Assembly: GCA_021108395.1 (NCBI GenBank)
Contig: JAIOQZ010000035.1
Span: 1 to 64,000, forward strand
Length of the DNA: 64,000 bases
From: Candidatus Cloacimonadota bacterium
Lineage (GTDB): Bacteria; Cloacimonadota; Cloacimonadia; Cloacimonadales; JAIOQZ01
Reading direction: 5' to 3'
Shown: positions 17,015 to 24,764 of the stretch, piece after piece
Layout of the letters: each line of letters starts with the position of its first letter
How positions within the stretch are numbered: position 1 is the stretch's first letter
Position numbers and translations under genes: made by a program
The notes under the pieces: model-generated
The model's database searches: none
What the model was told of the DNA's origin: nothing
What the model saw: only the letters and a program-made list of their open reading frames with translations

Positions 17015-17089
17015 GGGCCTGTAACTCAGTGGTAGAGTATCTGCCTTTTAAGCAGAGAGCCGATGGTTCGAATCCATCCAGGCTCGCCA
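17015..17089 (+). tRNA. tRNA-Lys (anticodon TTT)
   Basis: The cloverleaf folds by eye. The acceptor GGGCCTG pairs with CAGGCTC (one G-U pair). The D-stem is ACTC/GAGT, the anticodon stem TCTGC/GCAGA with loop CTTTTAA, and the T-arm GATGG-TTCGAAT-CCATC. The discriminator is G and CCA is encoded. Length 75. Confidence 0.95.
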
Positions 17090-17163
17090 TTTTTATGGTG
17101 ACCTCTTGTAGGGGCTCGCCATTTCTCATGTGGTGTGCTTCATATATGGAAGCTCGCCATTTT
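17081..17163 (+). repeat. Tandem copies of the tRNA-Lys 3' end
   Basis: GGCTCGCCATTT, the last bases of tRNA-Lys plus three, occurs at 17081-17092 (within the gene) and again at 17113-17124; a third copy reading AGCTCGCCATTT lies at 17151-17162. The spacing is 32 and about 38 bases. The copies lack the rest of a tRNA. They may be remnants of duplications or of integration at the tRNA 3' end. Confidence 0.6.
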
Positions 17164-17214
17164 CGGGCTGAGTGTCAACATTTTGTTGACAGCTTTTCCC
17201 ACCCCGAAAATATG
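17159..17214. repeat. Nested palindrome between tRNA-Lys and tRNA-Glu
   Basis: The inner perfect dyad TGTCAACA-TTT-TGTTGACA (17173-17191) is enclosed by ATTTTCGGG (17159-17167) and CCCGAAAAT (17206-17214). The inner right arm contains TTGACA (17186-17191), which could also serve as a -35 box for tRNA-Glu. There is no T-run, so it is not a classical terminator. Confidence 0.5.
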
Positions 17215-17230
17215 TCGAACATACTAAGAC

Positions 17231-17306
17231 GACCCCTTCGTCTAGTGGACCAGGACTCCAGATTTTCATTCTGGCAACAGGGGTTCGATTCCCCTAGGGG
17301 TCGCCA
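17231..17306 (+). tRNA. tRNA-Glu (anticodon TTC)
   Basis: Acceptor GACCCCT pairs with AGGGGTC, the anticodon stem is CCAGA/TCTGG with loop TTTTCAT, and the T-arm is AGGGG-TTCGATT-CCCCT. G discriminator, encoded CCA, length 76. The start CCCTTCGTCTAG is typical of bacterial tRNA-Glu. Confidence 0.95.
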
Positions 17307-17343
17307 ATTTTGGCCGGCTGCAATGCAGCTTGTTTCGATTTCT

Positions 17344-17419
17344 GTCCCCTTCGTCTAGTGGCCTAGGACTCCGGATTCTCAGTCCGGCAACAGGGGTTCG
17401 ATTCCCCTAGGGGATACCA
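17344..17419 (+). tRNA. tRNA-Glu (anticodon CTC)
   Basis: Acceptor GTCCCCT pairs with AGGGGAT (one G-U pair), the anticodon stem is CCGGA/TCCGG with loop TTCTCAG, and the T-arm is identical to that of the neighbouring tRNA-Glu. Discriminator A, encoded CCA, length 76. It is probably a duplicate of the TTC gene with a changed anticodon arm and acceptor end. Confidence 0.93.
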
Positions 17420-17422
17420 CAT

Positions 17423-17450
17423 AAAGCCCTCCATATCGGAGGGCTTTTTT
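17423..17450 (+). terminator. Intrinsic terminator after the tRNA cluster
   Basis: AAAGCCCTCC-ATATC-GGAGGGCTTT forms a 10-bp stem followed by T residues. It lies between the last tRNA and the convergent alkaline phosphatase stop codon, and could serve both. Confidence 0.85.
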
Positions 17451-18839
17451 CTATTCGAAGCTGTCGGGATGTGGCGCAGCGCCGGGTTTGAGCTCGGGCT
17501 GGTTCCAGCCGCCCCATAGCTCGTGCAGAGTGCGCCCGATGGATGTGTTGTCGATGTACGGCCCATGCTCAGGGTCATTGCCAATGACATGCGCGCCAAA
17601 GCGTTCGCTGCCGGCTCCCCTTGCATAGAACGGTACCAGAAAGTTGGTGTGGTGGTCTGTCAGCCAGTCCATGCCCGGCATGTTGCCCGCGCCGCGGTTC
17701 TCGACCGGAAACAAACGCACGTCGTTGTCCTCACACACCGAACCAGGACCGACCAGTCCGCCGCATTCGTGGTCGGCGGTGACTATCACCAGCGTCTCGT
17801 TCCAGCCGCCGTGCGTCTCGACCCACTCCAATACCGCCTGCACTGCCTGGTGAAAGTCGCGTGTTTCCTCGATGGTGCGTCCCGCCCAGTTCTTATGAGA
17901 CGCCTTGTCAATCGCCCCGCCCTCGACCATCAGAAAGAAGCCGTCGGGGTCGTCGTCGAGGACATTGAGCGCGGCGTTTGTCATCTCGGCCAGTGAAGGC
18001 ACTCCTTGCGTGAACGGCACGGCAAAGGCGTCGGCCTCGGGGTCGCCTTCGCGCTGCTGTTGCGTGGTTTTGCCAGCCATTGGAACGCCAAGTACACGGA
18101 CGGGCGTGTCGCCGTCGGCGAGGGCGAGAAAAGCCTCGCGGCTGAAGACGACCTCCCAGGAATCGCCAATGCCGTCGTTGTCGCAGTCGGCCATGGGCGT
18201 ACTCGCCAGAACGGACTCCCAGGTCTCGCGTCCGCCGGCATAGCGGAAGTCACGGGGCTTGTAGTCTGTGCTGTCGGCGGCAAGGACGGCAGGATTGCCA
18301 CAGCCCATGAGCACGCGCACATTGGACTCGGTAAGCAATTGTCTGGCGATGCCGAGATAGTCCCTGCGGTTCGCGTTGTGAACGGCGAATGTCGCCGGCG
18401 TCGCATGGCCGAACACCATCGTGGTGACCAGCCCCACAGCCTTGCTCTGTTCATAGCCACGCTCGCTGAGGTGTTGCAACGGACGGCGCCAGGCATCCAG
18501 CCCGATGTAGTGGTTCCAGGTTTTCACGCCGGTAGAGAGCGTCGTGCCCGAGGCAGCGGAATCGGTGGGGTCATCCAGAACCGCGTCTGCTTCCCGCCTG
18601 ATGGCAACCGGATCGTAAGCGGCGGCGGTGTCCATCGAGTAGGTGCTCACAGCCAGTTGCACGGGGAACGACTGGAACACGAGCAAGCTGTCGCGGCCAA
18701 ATTCGTAATAGTTGAGTGCGCGGACATGCTCGAAGCCGCAACCGTCGGCAATCATCACAATGATATTGCGCGGTGTCTGCGCACAGAGCGCGGAAACGAC
18801 GAACATGGCTGTCAGCAGCCAGACAATTCGTGATTTCAT
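17451..18839 (-). CDS. Alkaline phosphatase, PhoA family, exported
   Basis: A 462-residue secreted phosphomonoesterase with a signal peptide (MKSRIVWLLTAMFVVSALCA). The metal site and nucleophile are clear: Asp32 in IVMIADGCG, Ser94 in DPTDSAASGTTLSTGVKTW, a VGLVTTMVFGHATPATFAVH block, EGGAIDKASH, TADHECGG and the late histidine in DHHTNFLVPFYARGAGSE. It would release phosphate from organic esters outside the cytoplasmic membrane. An acidic insertion near residues 215-230 (CDNDGIGDSWE) resembles a calcium-binding loop. No T9SS domain is present. Repeat copy B lies just upstream of the start. Confidence 0.92.
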   Translation of the reverse strand: MKSRIVWLLTAMFVVSALCAQTPRNIIVMIADGCGFEHVRALNYYEFGRDSLLVFQSFPVQLAVSTYSMDTAAAYDPVAIRREADAVLDDPTDSAASGTTLSTGVKTWNHYIGLDAWRRPLQHLSERGYEQSKAVGLVTTMVFGHATPATFAVHNANRRDYLGIARQLLTESNVRVLMGCGNPAVLAADSTDYKPRDFRYAGGRETWESVLASTPMADCDNDGIGDSWEVVFSREAFLALADGDTPVRVLGVPMAGKTTQQQREGDPEADAFAVPFTQGVPSLAEMTNAALNVLDDDPDGFFLMVEGGAIDKASHKNWAGRTIEETRDFHQAVQAVLEWVETHGGWNETLVIVTADHECGGLVGPGSVCEDNDVRLFPVENRGAGNMPGMDWLTDHHTNFLVPFYARGAGSERFGAHVIGNDPEHGPYIDNTSIGRTLHELWGGWNQPELKPGAAPHPDSFE

Positions 18840-18857
18840 TCATATCTCCCTAAGAGG

Positions 18858-19074
18858 CAGGGGCGTCGCCCTGAACCCCGCTCGCCTTTTGTAAAAGGCG
18901 AGACCGAAAACTTTTAACGGATACTACGTATCCTGTGTACAAAATTACAACTGAATATTTCTTTGTACATAGGAAACGAAGTTTCCGCAAGAGTTTTTGA
19001 TCAAACTTTTTGCAAAAAGTTTGTTTAGTCGTGTGCGAAGTGAGCTTTTCAAGGGTTCAGGAGCGGCGCCCCTG
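18858..19074. repeat. Interspersed inverted-repeat element, copy B (complete, 217 bp)
   Basis: Both ends are present and inverted: CAGGGGCGTCGCCCTGAACC on the left, and on the right (minus strand) CAGGGGCGCCGCTCCTGAAC, which starts directly after the TGA of the neighbouring gene. Inside are hairpins CGCCTTTTGTAAAAGGCG and, mirrored, AAACTTTTTGCAAAAAGTTT; then GGATACTACGTATCC on the left and GGAAACGAAGTTTCC on the right, around an AT-rich centre. The right arm carries an extra module (AAAGCTCACTTCGC then ACGACTAAAC) that is missing from the left arm. Confidence 0.8.
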
Positions 19075-21456
19075 TCACTCAGAAAACACCGCCGTGACTC
19101 GGTAATAGCACTTGTTTCCCGAAAGCGGCTCGCTCCAATAAACACGCCCGTCAACGGTGGGTAACGCCCCGGCAAAAACCTCGTTCCAGGGGCCTTGCGC
19201 GTCAGGAGCGGCAAAGACACGGAAATAGTCAACGCCATGCACGGCATCCCAGCTCAATTGCACATCCGGCATCATCACCTCGATGGCGATATTCTGGGGT
19301 CGAATGCCGCTGGTGGTAACGGTGAGCGTAACGGGCAACACCGACACTGGATTGACCGGGTCGTTGCTGGCAAAACGCAGTTCCGACTGATATACGCCGG
19401 GGTCGAGATCTTGCGCGTTGAATCGAAGCATGAGGTCATTGGGCGGCTGGTTCATGGGTACCGAGTCGGTGTAAGCGGTACCGTCGTTGATGGTTACCCA
19501 GTTGAGCGCCGGACTGCAATATCCCCAGAGCTTGACATTGTCAACGGCCCAATACCAGTCCCACTGCGCGTTATAATAATGAAAACGAAAGCGCAGCTCG
19601 CCATTGACGTGATCGAGTATGTTCAGCACCACATGCTGTGGATTATTCCAGGTACCTGCGCTGCCGTTGCTGCGATACACGTTCTGCCAGTACACCCCGT
19701 TCCAGACGTCCACATCGCCTGTCTCGTCGCCTCCCTGGTCATATTCGTAGAAGAAGTGGTCGAATTCGAGGTACAGTCCCTGCGCTGACGCCACATTGAA
19801 CATCGGCGAGATCATCATCTCATCGAGCAGGCTGTTGCCGGCTGCGTCACTGTTGACAAACGCGAAAGGCGTACCGTCGAGGTTCTGGCCATTGTAGTCT
19901 GCCACGCACTCCCATGTGTCTGCGGAGTTGCCACCGTCAACAATCGTCCAAGTATCTGGTATGCACTCATCGAAGTCCACTTCCATAAGCGTAACGCTGT
20001 CGCGTGATAGAGGATAGGATATAGTGAGCGAGTATTCGAGAGTGCCTGTGCCTGTGTTGCCCACCTGTAGCCAGATGAGCGAATCGGTGTTGGAAGCCAG
20101 TGAAAGCTCGATGGCAGCCGGCTGCAGGTCTATGCACGGCAGCCAGTAACCCTCGCCGACCAGAGGCACGTCATGTGATTCGCCGCCCTCGATTATCGCC
20201 ACCAGATTGCCGACGTAGGGGATGGCTTCCACCGAAGTGAAGCTCACCGGCGCAATCAGGGAGTCTCCGGCTGAAAGAGCGAATGAAAGACTGTCGCAGG
20301 GGCCGCTTTCGGTTTGCATCGCGAACGGCTCGGGGCAATACAGCATCCCCGTAAGAACTCCACCCCCGGTATTGTGCACGGAGAAATCGAGTGTCTGCTC
20401 GACATACACCGGAACCTGTCCGAAATCCAGCAGGTCGGGCACAGGGCCGAACACAGGCGTGGCAACATTGAGCACCACCGGCACTTCAATCAAAGAGTTG
20501 TTCGGGTCATCGCAAACGATGTTCACCTGGCGTGCATTCGGGCCGTCCGGCATGTCCGTCGCATCGATGTCGAGAACAAGCGCCACCGACTCGCCCGGCG
20601 CCACAACCGCTTCCTGGGGAGTAACGTCCAGCCAGTCTGGAAGCACCGGCACATACAGCCGGATTGCAAGGCCATTATGAAGATAGGTGTCGTTGAAAAC
20701 AACCTCGAGCCCCACTGAGCCATCGTTGTTTTCCAGCCCCACAGTACACTGGCTGGACAGCGACAGTGACTCGTACTGCATCACAATCTCGCCGTTCTGA
20801 TAAAGTATAATCTGAAAGGTTTCGGGGTTGACTGGAGTGTTCAGGTGGAAGTGCGAAACGTTTTCATACTGGATGATGAAGCGATCGTTGGCGGGGTCGG
20901 CCTGGTAATACACCGAGCCCCAGTCGTAGCCGTTGTCCCAGCCCAGCGGTTTTAAGTCGTCCCAAAAAGCGCAGATGAGGTAGTTGGGGAAACCTGCGCC
21001 AGGGATGGGAGCGTTATTCCACTCACTTCCAGACCAGCCGAACGACAGGTACCCATTGGAATTAATCCGAACCGTCTGCTTGAGTTCACCGTAAAACGGG
21101 AACTGGAATGGGAGCATAATCTGAATATCGTCGTCATCGTACAGGCTGAGTTGTGTTCCGGCGCCGCTGATGTCAAACCAGTCATACACGGGGCCGTCCG
21201 GGTCATCCGAGTCGCTCCAGATGTAGCCGAAAGCGTCTGGGCCGCCAGTGGCGCGGCTCTGTGGCAATACGTCCGTTACAACGGCGTGCAGCGTGTCAGT
21301 TCCCGTATTCGTCAGCCAGATTGTTTCGGTGACTATGGAGTCGGCAGGCAACTGGGCGTAAATGGAGTCCGGCGTAACGCCGGCTGCCGGAGTGCGCAAA
21401 GCGCAAAGCCCTCCGGCAAAAACTAAAAGCAGAGTAACAGCTAACCGAAAACGCAT
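19075..21456 (-). CDS. Large secreted beta-rich protein without a recognisable T9SS tail
   Basis: A 793-residue protein with a signal peptide (MRFRLAVTLLLVFAGGLCA). Residues about 45-290 contain a segment of nidogen/PKD-like lectin appearance (LPFQFPFYGELKQTVRINSNGYLSFGW...ICAFWDDLKP). About 290-460 is two Ig-like modules of the kind that limit or join surface proteins (DPNNSLIEVPVVLNVA, LDFGQVPV...LDFSVHNTGGGVL). About 510-660 looks like a choice-of-anchor/MAM-like jelly roll (PDTWTIVDGG...NSLLDEMMISPMFNV). An FN3-like end follows. It lacks the NPFNP sorting domain. ATG 21456 is chosen for the AAGGGG site and the signal peptide. Confidence 0.75.
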   Translation of the reverse strand: MRFRLAVTLLLVFAGGLCALRTPAAGVTPDSIYAQLPADSIVTETIWLTNTGTDTLHAVVTDVLPQSRATGGPDAFGYIWSDSDDPDGPVYDWFDISGAGTQLSLYDDDDIQIMLPFQFPFYGELKQTVRINSNGYLSFGWSGSEWNNAPIPGAGFPNYLICAFWDDLKPLGWDNGYDWGSVYYQADPANDRFIIQYENVSHFHLNTPVNPETFQIILYQNGEIVMQYESLSLSSQCTVGLENNDGSVGLEVVFNDTYLHNGLAIRLYVPVLPDWLDVTPQEAVVAPGESVALVLDIDATDMPDGPNARQVNIVCDDPNNSLIEVPVVLNVATPVFGPVPDLLDFGQVPVYVEQTLDFSVHNTGGGVLTGMLYCPEPFAMQTESGPCDSLSFALSAGDSLIAPVSFTSVEAIPYVGNLVAIIEGGESHDVPLVGEGYWLPCIDLQPAAIELSLASNTDSLIWLQVGNTGTGTLEYSLTISYPLSRDSVTLMEVDFDECIPDTWTIVDGGNSADTWECVADYNGQNLDGTPFAFVNSDAAGNSLLDEMMISPMFNVASAQGLYLEFDHFFYEYDQGGDETGDVDVWNGVYWQNVYRSNGSAGTWNNPQHVVLNILDHVNGELRFRFHYYNAQWDWYWAVDNVKLWGYCSPALNWVTINDGTAYTDSVPMNQPPNDLMLRFNAQDLDPGVYQSELRFASNDPVNPVSVLPVTLTVTTSGIRPQNIAIEVMMPDVQLSWDAVHGVDYFRVFAAPDAQGPWNEVFAGALPTVDGRVYWSEPLSGNKCYYRVTAVFSE

Positions 21457-21510
21457 GCCGACCCCTTCCATATTTGTACCAGAGCCAATGACTGACTCGA
21501 TAGTTACGAT

Positions 21511-21538
21511 AATATAGAAGGTGAATTGAACAAAACAA
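21511..21538 (-). promoter_or_regulatory. Candidate promoter of the large secreted protein gene
   Basis: Minus strand TTGTTT (21533-21538), 16 bases, TATATT (21511-21516), about 55 bases before the ATG at 21456. It lies between that gene and repeat copy C. Confidence 0.35.
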
Positions 21539-21563
21539 AATGAAAAGGTCGATTTTCGGAGAT

Positions 21564-21702
21564 GAGACTGAAAAGTTTTGCGGGCGCCAGCGCATCCTTG
21601 TGTTACAAGAATATCTTTTGTGCATAGGATACATAGTATCCATCAGAAGTTTTTGATCTCACTTTTTACAAAAAGTGGGTGGGGATGGGGGCGAAGCCCC
21701 TG
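21564..21702. repeat. Interspersed inverted-repeat element, copy C (left arm truncated)
   Basis: The right arm is complete on the minus strand: CAGGGGC-TTC-GCCCC, a CACTTTTTGTAAAAAGTG hairpin, GATCAAAAACTTCTGATG and GGATACTATGTATCC. The left arm begins only at GAGACTGAAAAGTTTTGCG and continues with a degenerate form of GGATGC...GCATCC (GGGCGCCAGCGCATCC). It lies about 25 bases beyond the endonuclease stop codon. Confidence 0.75.
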
Positions 21703-21727
21703 CCTTTCCTGAGCAGTGCCCCGGCTC

Positions 21728-23341
21728 TCAGCGTGGCACGGCTGTGAGGCGGATGTCGTCAATCTCCCAGGTCGTGGCCGACTGCGGGCCGGTGCAGCGA
21801 TAGCGAAACGCCACACGAATCTGCCTGCCTTCCCAGGCTTCGAGGTCGAGCCAGCCTGAGGCGACCCACTCATAGCGCCCCGGCGAGAGACGCGGTTGCA
21901 ATCGCTCCCAAACTGTCGTTGCCGGATTGCCGCTGTAATCGGTGCACACCATCGCCTCGAGGCCTTCGATATCATCGCTGTGGTTCTTTGCCGTCTCAAA
22001 GCGCAGGGCGGCGGCGCGATAACCGCTCAGATCAATCTGCGGGGAGACGAGCCAGTCGTCGCTGGCCTCGTCACCGCGGTAGCCACTGATCTTGGCGAAC
22101 CGGCGGCTGTCATAGCTCGATAGCCGCCAGTCGCGGTCACTGGCCAGGCTGTGGACTGTCCAGCCCTCCCAGCCATCATCAAACGTGGATGCCAGCAAGG
22201 TGCGCGTACCCGCCTCCACGCCGCGGCCATACAGCGCGACACGGCAGGAGCTGCCGCCGGCGCCACGCAGACTCAGCTCACCACCTACCTCGCCGATTCC
22301 CACCGGCTGAAACCGCAACGCCAGCGGTTGGTTGAAAGCTCCTTCCGCTGGTGCAATCGTCACACTGGCAAGCCAGTCGTCAGGCTCTGAGGTTTGCGCA
22401 AAGAAGCCTTCTGGCGAGAAATCGGCTGTGCAAGCCCCCCACTGATTGCGCCCCGTCAACCATATCTCGACCGGCTCAGAGGCCTCCCCGGCGACAACGT
22501 CGCCAAAATCGATCCAGGGCAGGGCGGCGCTGAGACGTGGCGTTGTGTCTGGCTCGCCCCAGATGCGCACCGCGTATTCGGGGTGGTCGATGAACGGGTT
22601 GCGGTTGTGCTGATAGCGGGTGTAGATGCGTTCGTTGCGGGCGCGCTCACGGTCATCGGGCGGATCGGCGGCATGCCATTCGAGTAAAGTGGAGAGCCGT
22701 CCCAGCCTGGGGCCGCCGGTGCCAGTGGATTCAACCAGCTCGAGGTCGTATGGCGTGTCGGTGCCCTCGTAGCGCACTGCCATGTAGAAAAGGCTGCGTG
22801 CCAGGTCGCCCTTGACTTCGTCGCGTGGCTCCCACGAGTCGAAATCGGTGAAGCTGCCCACGGCCTCGGCATCCGGCGCACCACCCCAGTCAAAGTCTTT
22901 GGCGCCCTTGCTGCCGTTGACCGAGCGATCCGCCGGACGCAGGTGGTGAATATCTGTGTAGGCAAGCATCTCCATATCTGGAAAGCCGTGCGACTTCGCC
23001 CACAGGTGTTCGCGGTTCCAGGTATCGCCGTGCCCCACGCCATAGGCGGCATAGTCGAAGTCGTCGCCGTGGTCGGCCCAGGCGATGGGCTGGCTGCGGC
23101 CTGTGTAGAACAAGATCATCCGCGTCGGGTCTGCCGGGTCGGCGTCGATGTCCATCATCATCTCGCCCACGCCCGTGCTGTCAGAGAAGTAGGGGTAGGC
23201 CGTGTGACCCTTTATCCGCTCGTGCAGAGCGGCTTTCAGTTCGTCGCCCTCGAGGGTATCCAGTCCGGCGTAGTAAGCATCATCGTCGGCGTAGACGGTG
23301 CAAACCAGCAGGCAGGCAAGCAGACAGAGCAGCGCTTTCAT
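21728..23341 (-). CDS. Secreted endonuclease I family nuclease with C-terminal jelly-roll domain
   Basis: A 537-residue protein with a signal peptide (MKALLCLLACLLVCTVYA). The nuclease domain (about 20-270) has the His-Me finger motifs of the EndA/endonuclease I family: TWNREHLWAKSHG (about 107-119), TDIHHLRPADRSVN and NRNPFIDHPEY. It should cleave extracellular DNA or RNA with a divalent metal. After an Ig-like linker, about 385-537 forms a choice-of-anchor-type jelly roll (STFDDGWEGWTVHS...DWLVSPQIDLSGY...WEIDDIRLTAVPR). No sorting domain is present. The start has AGGAGG, and it overlaps the stop codon of the dehydrogenase gene by ATGA. Confidence 0.9.
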   Translation of the reverse strand: MKALLCLLACLLVCTVYADDDAYYAGLDTLEGDELKAALHERIKGHTAYPYFSDSTGVGEMMMDIDADPADPTRMILFYTGRSQPIAWADHGDDFDYAAYGVGHGDTWNREHLWAKSHGFPDMEMLAYTDIHHLRPADRSVNGSKGAKDFDWGGAPDAEAVGSFTDFDSWEPRDEVKGDLARSLFYMAVRYEGTDTPYDLELVESTGTGGPRLGRLSTLLEWHAADPPDDRERARNERIYTRYQHNRNPFIDHPEYAVRIWGEPDTTPRLSAALPWIDFGDVVAGEASEPVEIWLTGRNQWGACTADFSPEGFFAQTSEPDDWLASVTIAPAEGAFNQPLALRFQPVGIGEVGGELSLRGAGGSSCRVALYGRGVEAGTRTLLASTFDDGWEGWTVHSLASDRDWRLSSYDSRRFAKISGYRGDEASDDWLVSPQIDLSGYRAAALRFETAKNHSDDIEGLEAMVCTDYSGNPATTVWERLQPRLSPGRYEWVASGWLDLEAWEGRQIRVAFRYRCTGPQSATTWEIDDIRLTAVPR

Positions 23342-24315
23342 CTTTCCTCCTGCCACACCTGAGGGTTAATTAACTGTGGCGGTCGTTCGCCCTGGGCGAT
23401 GGCTATGGCGTTGTCGGCGGCCATGATGCCCATGCGGGTGCGAGTGGCTTCGGAAGCGCTGGCGATGTGTGGCGCCAGCACAACGTTGTCAAGCTGGGCA
23501 AGGCCGTGAGCAAGAGCAGGTTCGTCTTCGTAAACATCCAGGGCGGCGGCGCGAATGACACCGCTTTGCAGCGCGGCAACCAGCGCTGCTTCGTCAACGA
23601 CCGGCCCGCGTGATGTGTTGATGAGCACAGCGTCTGGCTTCATCATCTCAAGTTCACTGGCGCCGATGAGATACCTGGTCGCTGACGACATCGGCACATG
23701 CAGGCTGACGAAATCGCTCTGTTTCAGCAAGTGGTCGAGAGGAACATGCCGGGCGTCAATATCTCGTTCGAGGGCGGGGTTGGATTTATGGTCGCTGTAG
23801 AGCACACGCATACCAAAGCCGACGCTACGCCGCGCCACGGCCTCGCCAATGCGTCCCGCACCCACGATGCCGAGCGTGGCGCCGTGAACATCTACGCCGA
23901 GAAGGAGCAGCGGCCCCCAGCCCTCGAAGTGGTTCGCGCGCGTGAAGCGGTCGCCTTCGATCACGCGCCTGGCGGCGGCGAACATCAATGCCCAGGCCAT
24001 GTCGGCGGTGGTGTCGGTGAGCACGCCGGGAGTGTTGGTGACGGGCAGCCCCTTGCTCGTGGCGTAGTCAACATCGATGTTGTTGTAGCCCACGGCGTAG
24101 TTGACGATACCGCGCAGGTTCGCTCCGGCGTCTATGATGGCTCGGTCGATGGTGTCGGTGAGCAGACACAGCAGGATGTCGGCGTCGCGCACCCCCTCGA
24201 TGATTTCCTCACTGGCCAGCACCCTGTCATCGGGGTTGACACGAAGATGAAAATTTGTCTCCAGTCGTTGCATGGCCTTTGCGGGTAACTTGCGGGTTAA
24301 AAACAGGTCGAGCAT
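23338..24315 (-). CDS. D-isomer-specific 2-hydroxyacid dehydrogenase (glyoxylate/hydroxypyruvate reductase-like)
   Basis: A 325-residue NAD(P)-dependent cytoplasmic dehydrogenase. The Rossmann motif is GIVGAGRIGEAVARRSVGFGM (about 147-167). Catalytic positions visible are the arginine in NTSRGPVVDE, the glutamate in YEDEPAL and the histidine in LAPHIASAS. Family members reduce glyoxylate, hydroxypyruvate or other 2-oxoacids; the substrate is not decided here. It is followed directly, with a 4-base overlap, by a secreted nuclease gene, an odd partner for a metabolic enzyme. Confidence 0.9.
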   Translation of the reverse strand: MLDLFLTRKLPAKAMQRLETNFHLRVNPDDRVLASEEIIEGVRDADILLCLLTDTIDRAIIDAGANLRGIVNYAVGYNNIDVDYATSKGLPVTNTPGVLTDTTADMAWALMFAAARRVIEGDRFTRANHFEGWGPLLLLGVDVHGATLGIVGAGRIGEAVARRSVGFGMRVLYSDHKSNPALERDIDARHVPLDHLLKQSDFVSLHVPMSSATRYLIGASELEMMKPDAVLINTSRGPVVDEAALVAALQSGVIRAAALDVYEDEPALAHGLAQLDNVVLAPHIASASEATRTRMGIMAADNAIAIAQGERPPQLINPQVWQEER

Positions 24316-24764
24316 GAAGCCTCCATCTGTGTAGTTGCCTTACAGTAGAATATTGATGATGCGACCGAGTCTTGTCAAACCAATTCAACCGCTTTGCAAT
24401 GCAAATCGTTCACAGCGCCATCTGAACAGAGCGTCAGGCTGTTTGCCAACACCTATCAAATGGGCAGAGCGCCTCGTTCTGGATAAGCCTACAGGAGTTC
24501 TCGCGTCAAGCCGTTGAGCCTGGCAGATGAATTGCCATTCAATTTGGATGTGCCTGCTGATCTTCTCGCGCAAACGCTTTGGAATGCTATGTGCATGCAG
24601 TCTTACAGGCTTTCAGAAGCGTGACGCACAATGTAAACAAAAATGATTGATTATGGTTTTTTTGGAAAAATCATTGACAATTTACCCTGTGTTGCGTTTA
24701 TATCGTGGTTGTAGTAATTTGTATGAAACAGACTTGAATCGAAAAGGAAAATAGGAGGACTTCA
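24316..24764. other. Divergent intergenic region of about 450 bases
   Basis: No convincing gene between the dehydrogenase and the first cargo gene. A promoter for the plus-strand gene lies at 24674-24703. A TTGACA box on the minus strand near 24371-24376 may belong to the dehydrogenase promoter. The remainder holds nothing I can identify. Confidence 0.5.
24674..24703 (+). promoter_or_regulatory. Promoter of the 670-residue T9SS cargo gene
   Basis: TTGACA at 24674-24679, an 18-base spacer and TTATAT at 24698-24703, about 60 bases before the start codon, in an AT-rich stretch. An AGGAGG site stands before the ATG. Confidence 0.55.

Noticed and set aside
17113-17163. Additional tRNA genes suggested by the repeated GGCTCGCCA ends
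   Set aside because: Only the last dozen bases of a tRNA are present; no T-arm, anticodon arm or acceptor partner precedes them.
24335-24573. Short open frames in the 24.3-24.7 kb gap
   Set aside because: About 60 codons each, without ribosome-binding site, signal or family resemblance.
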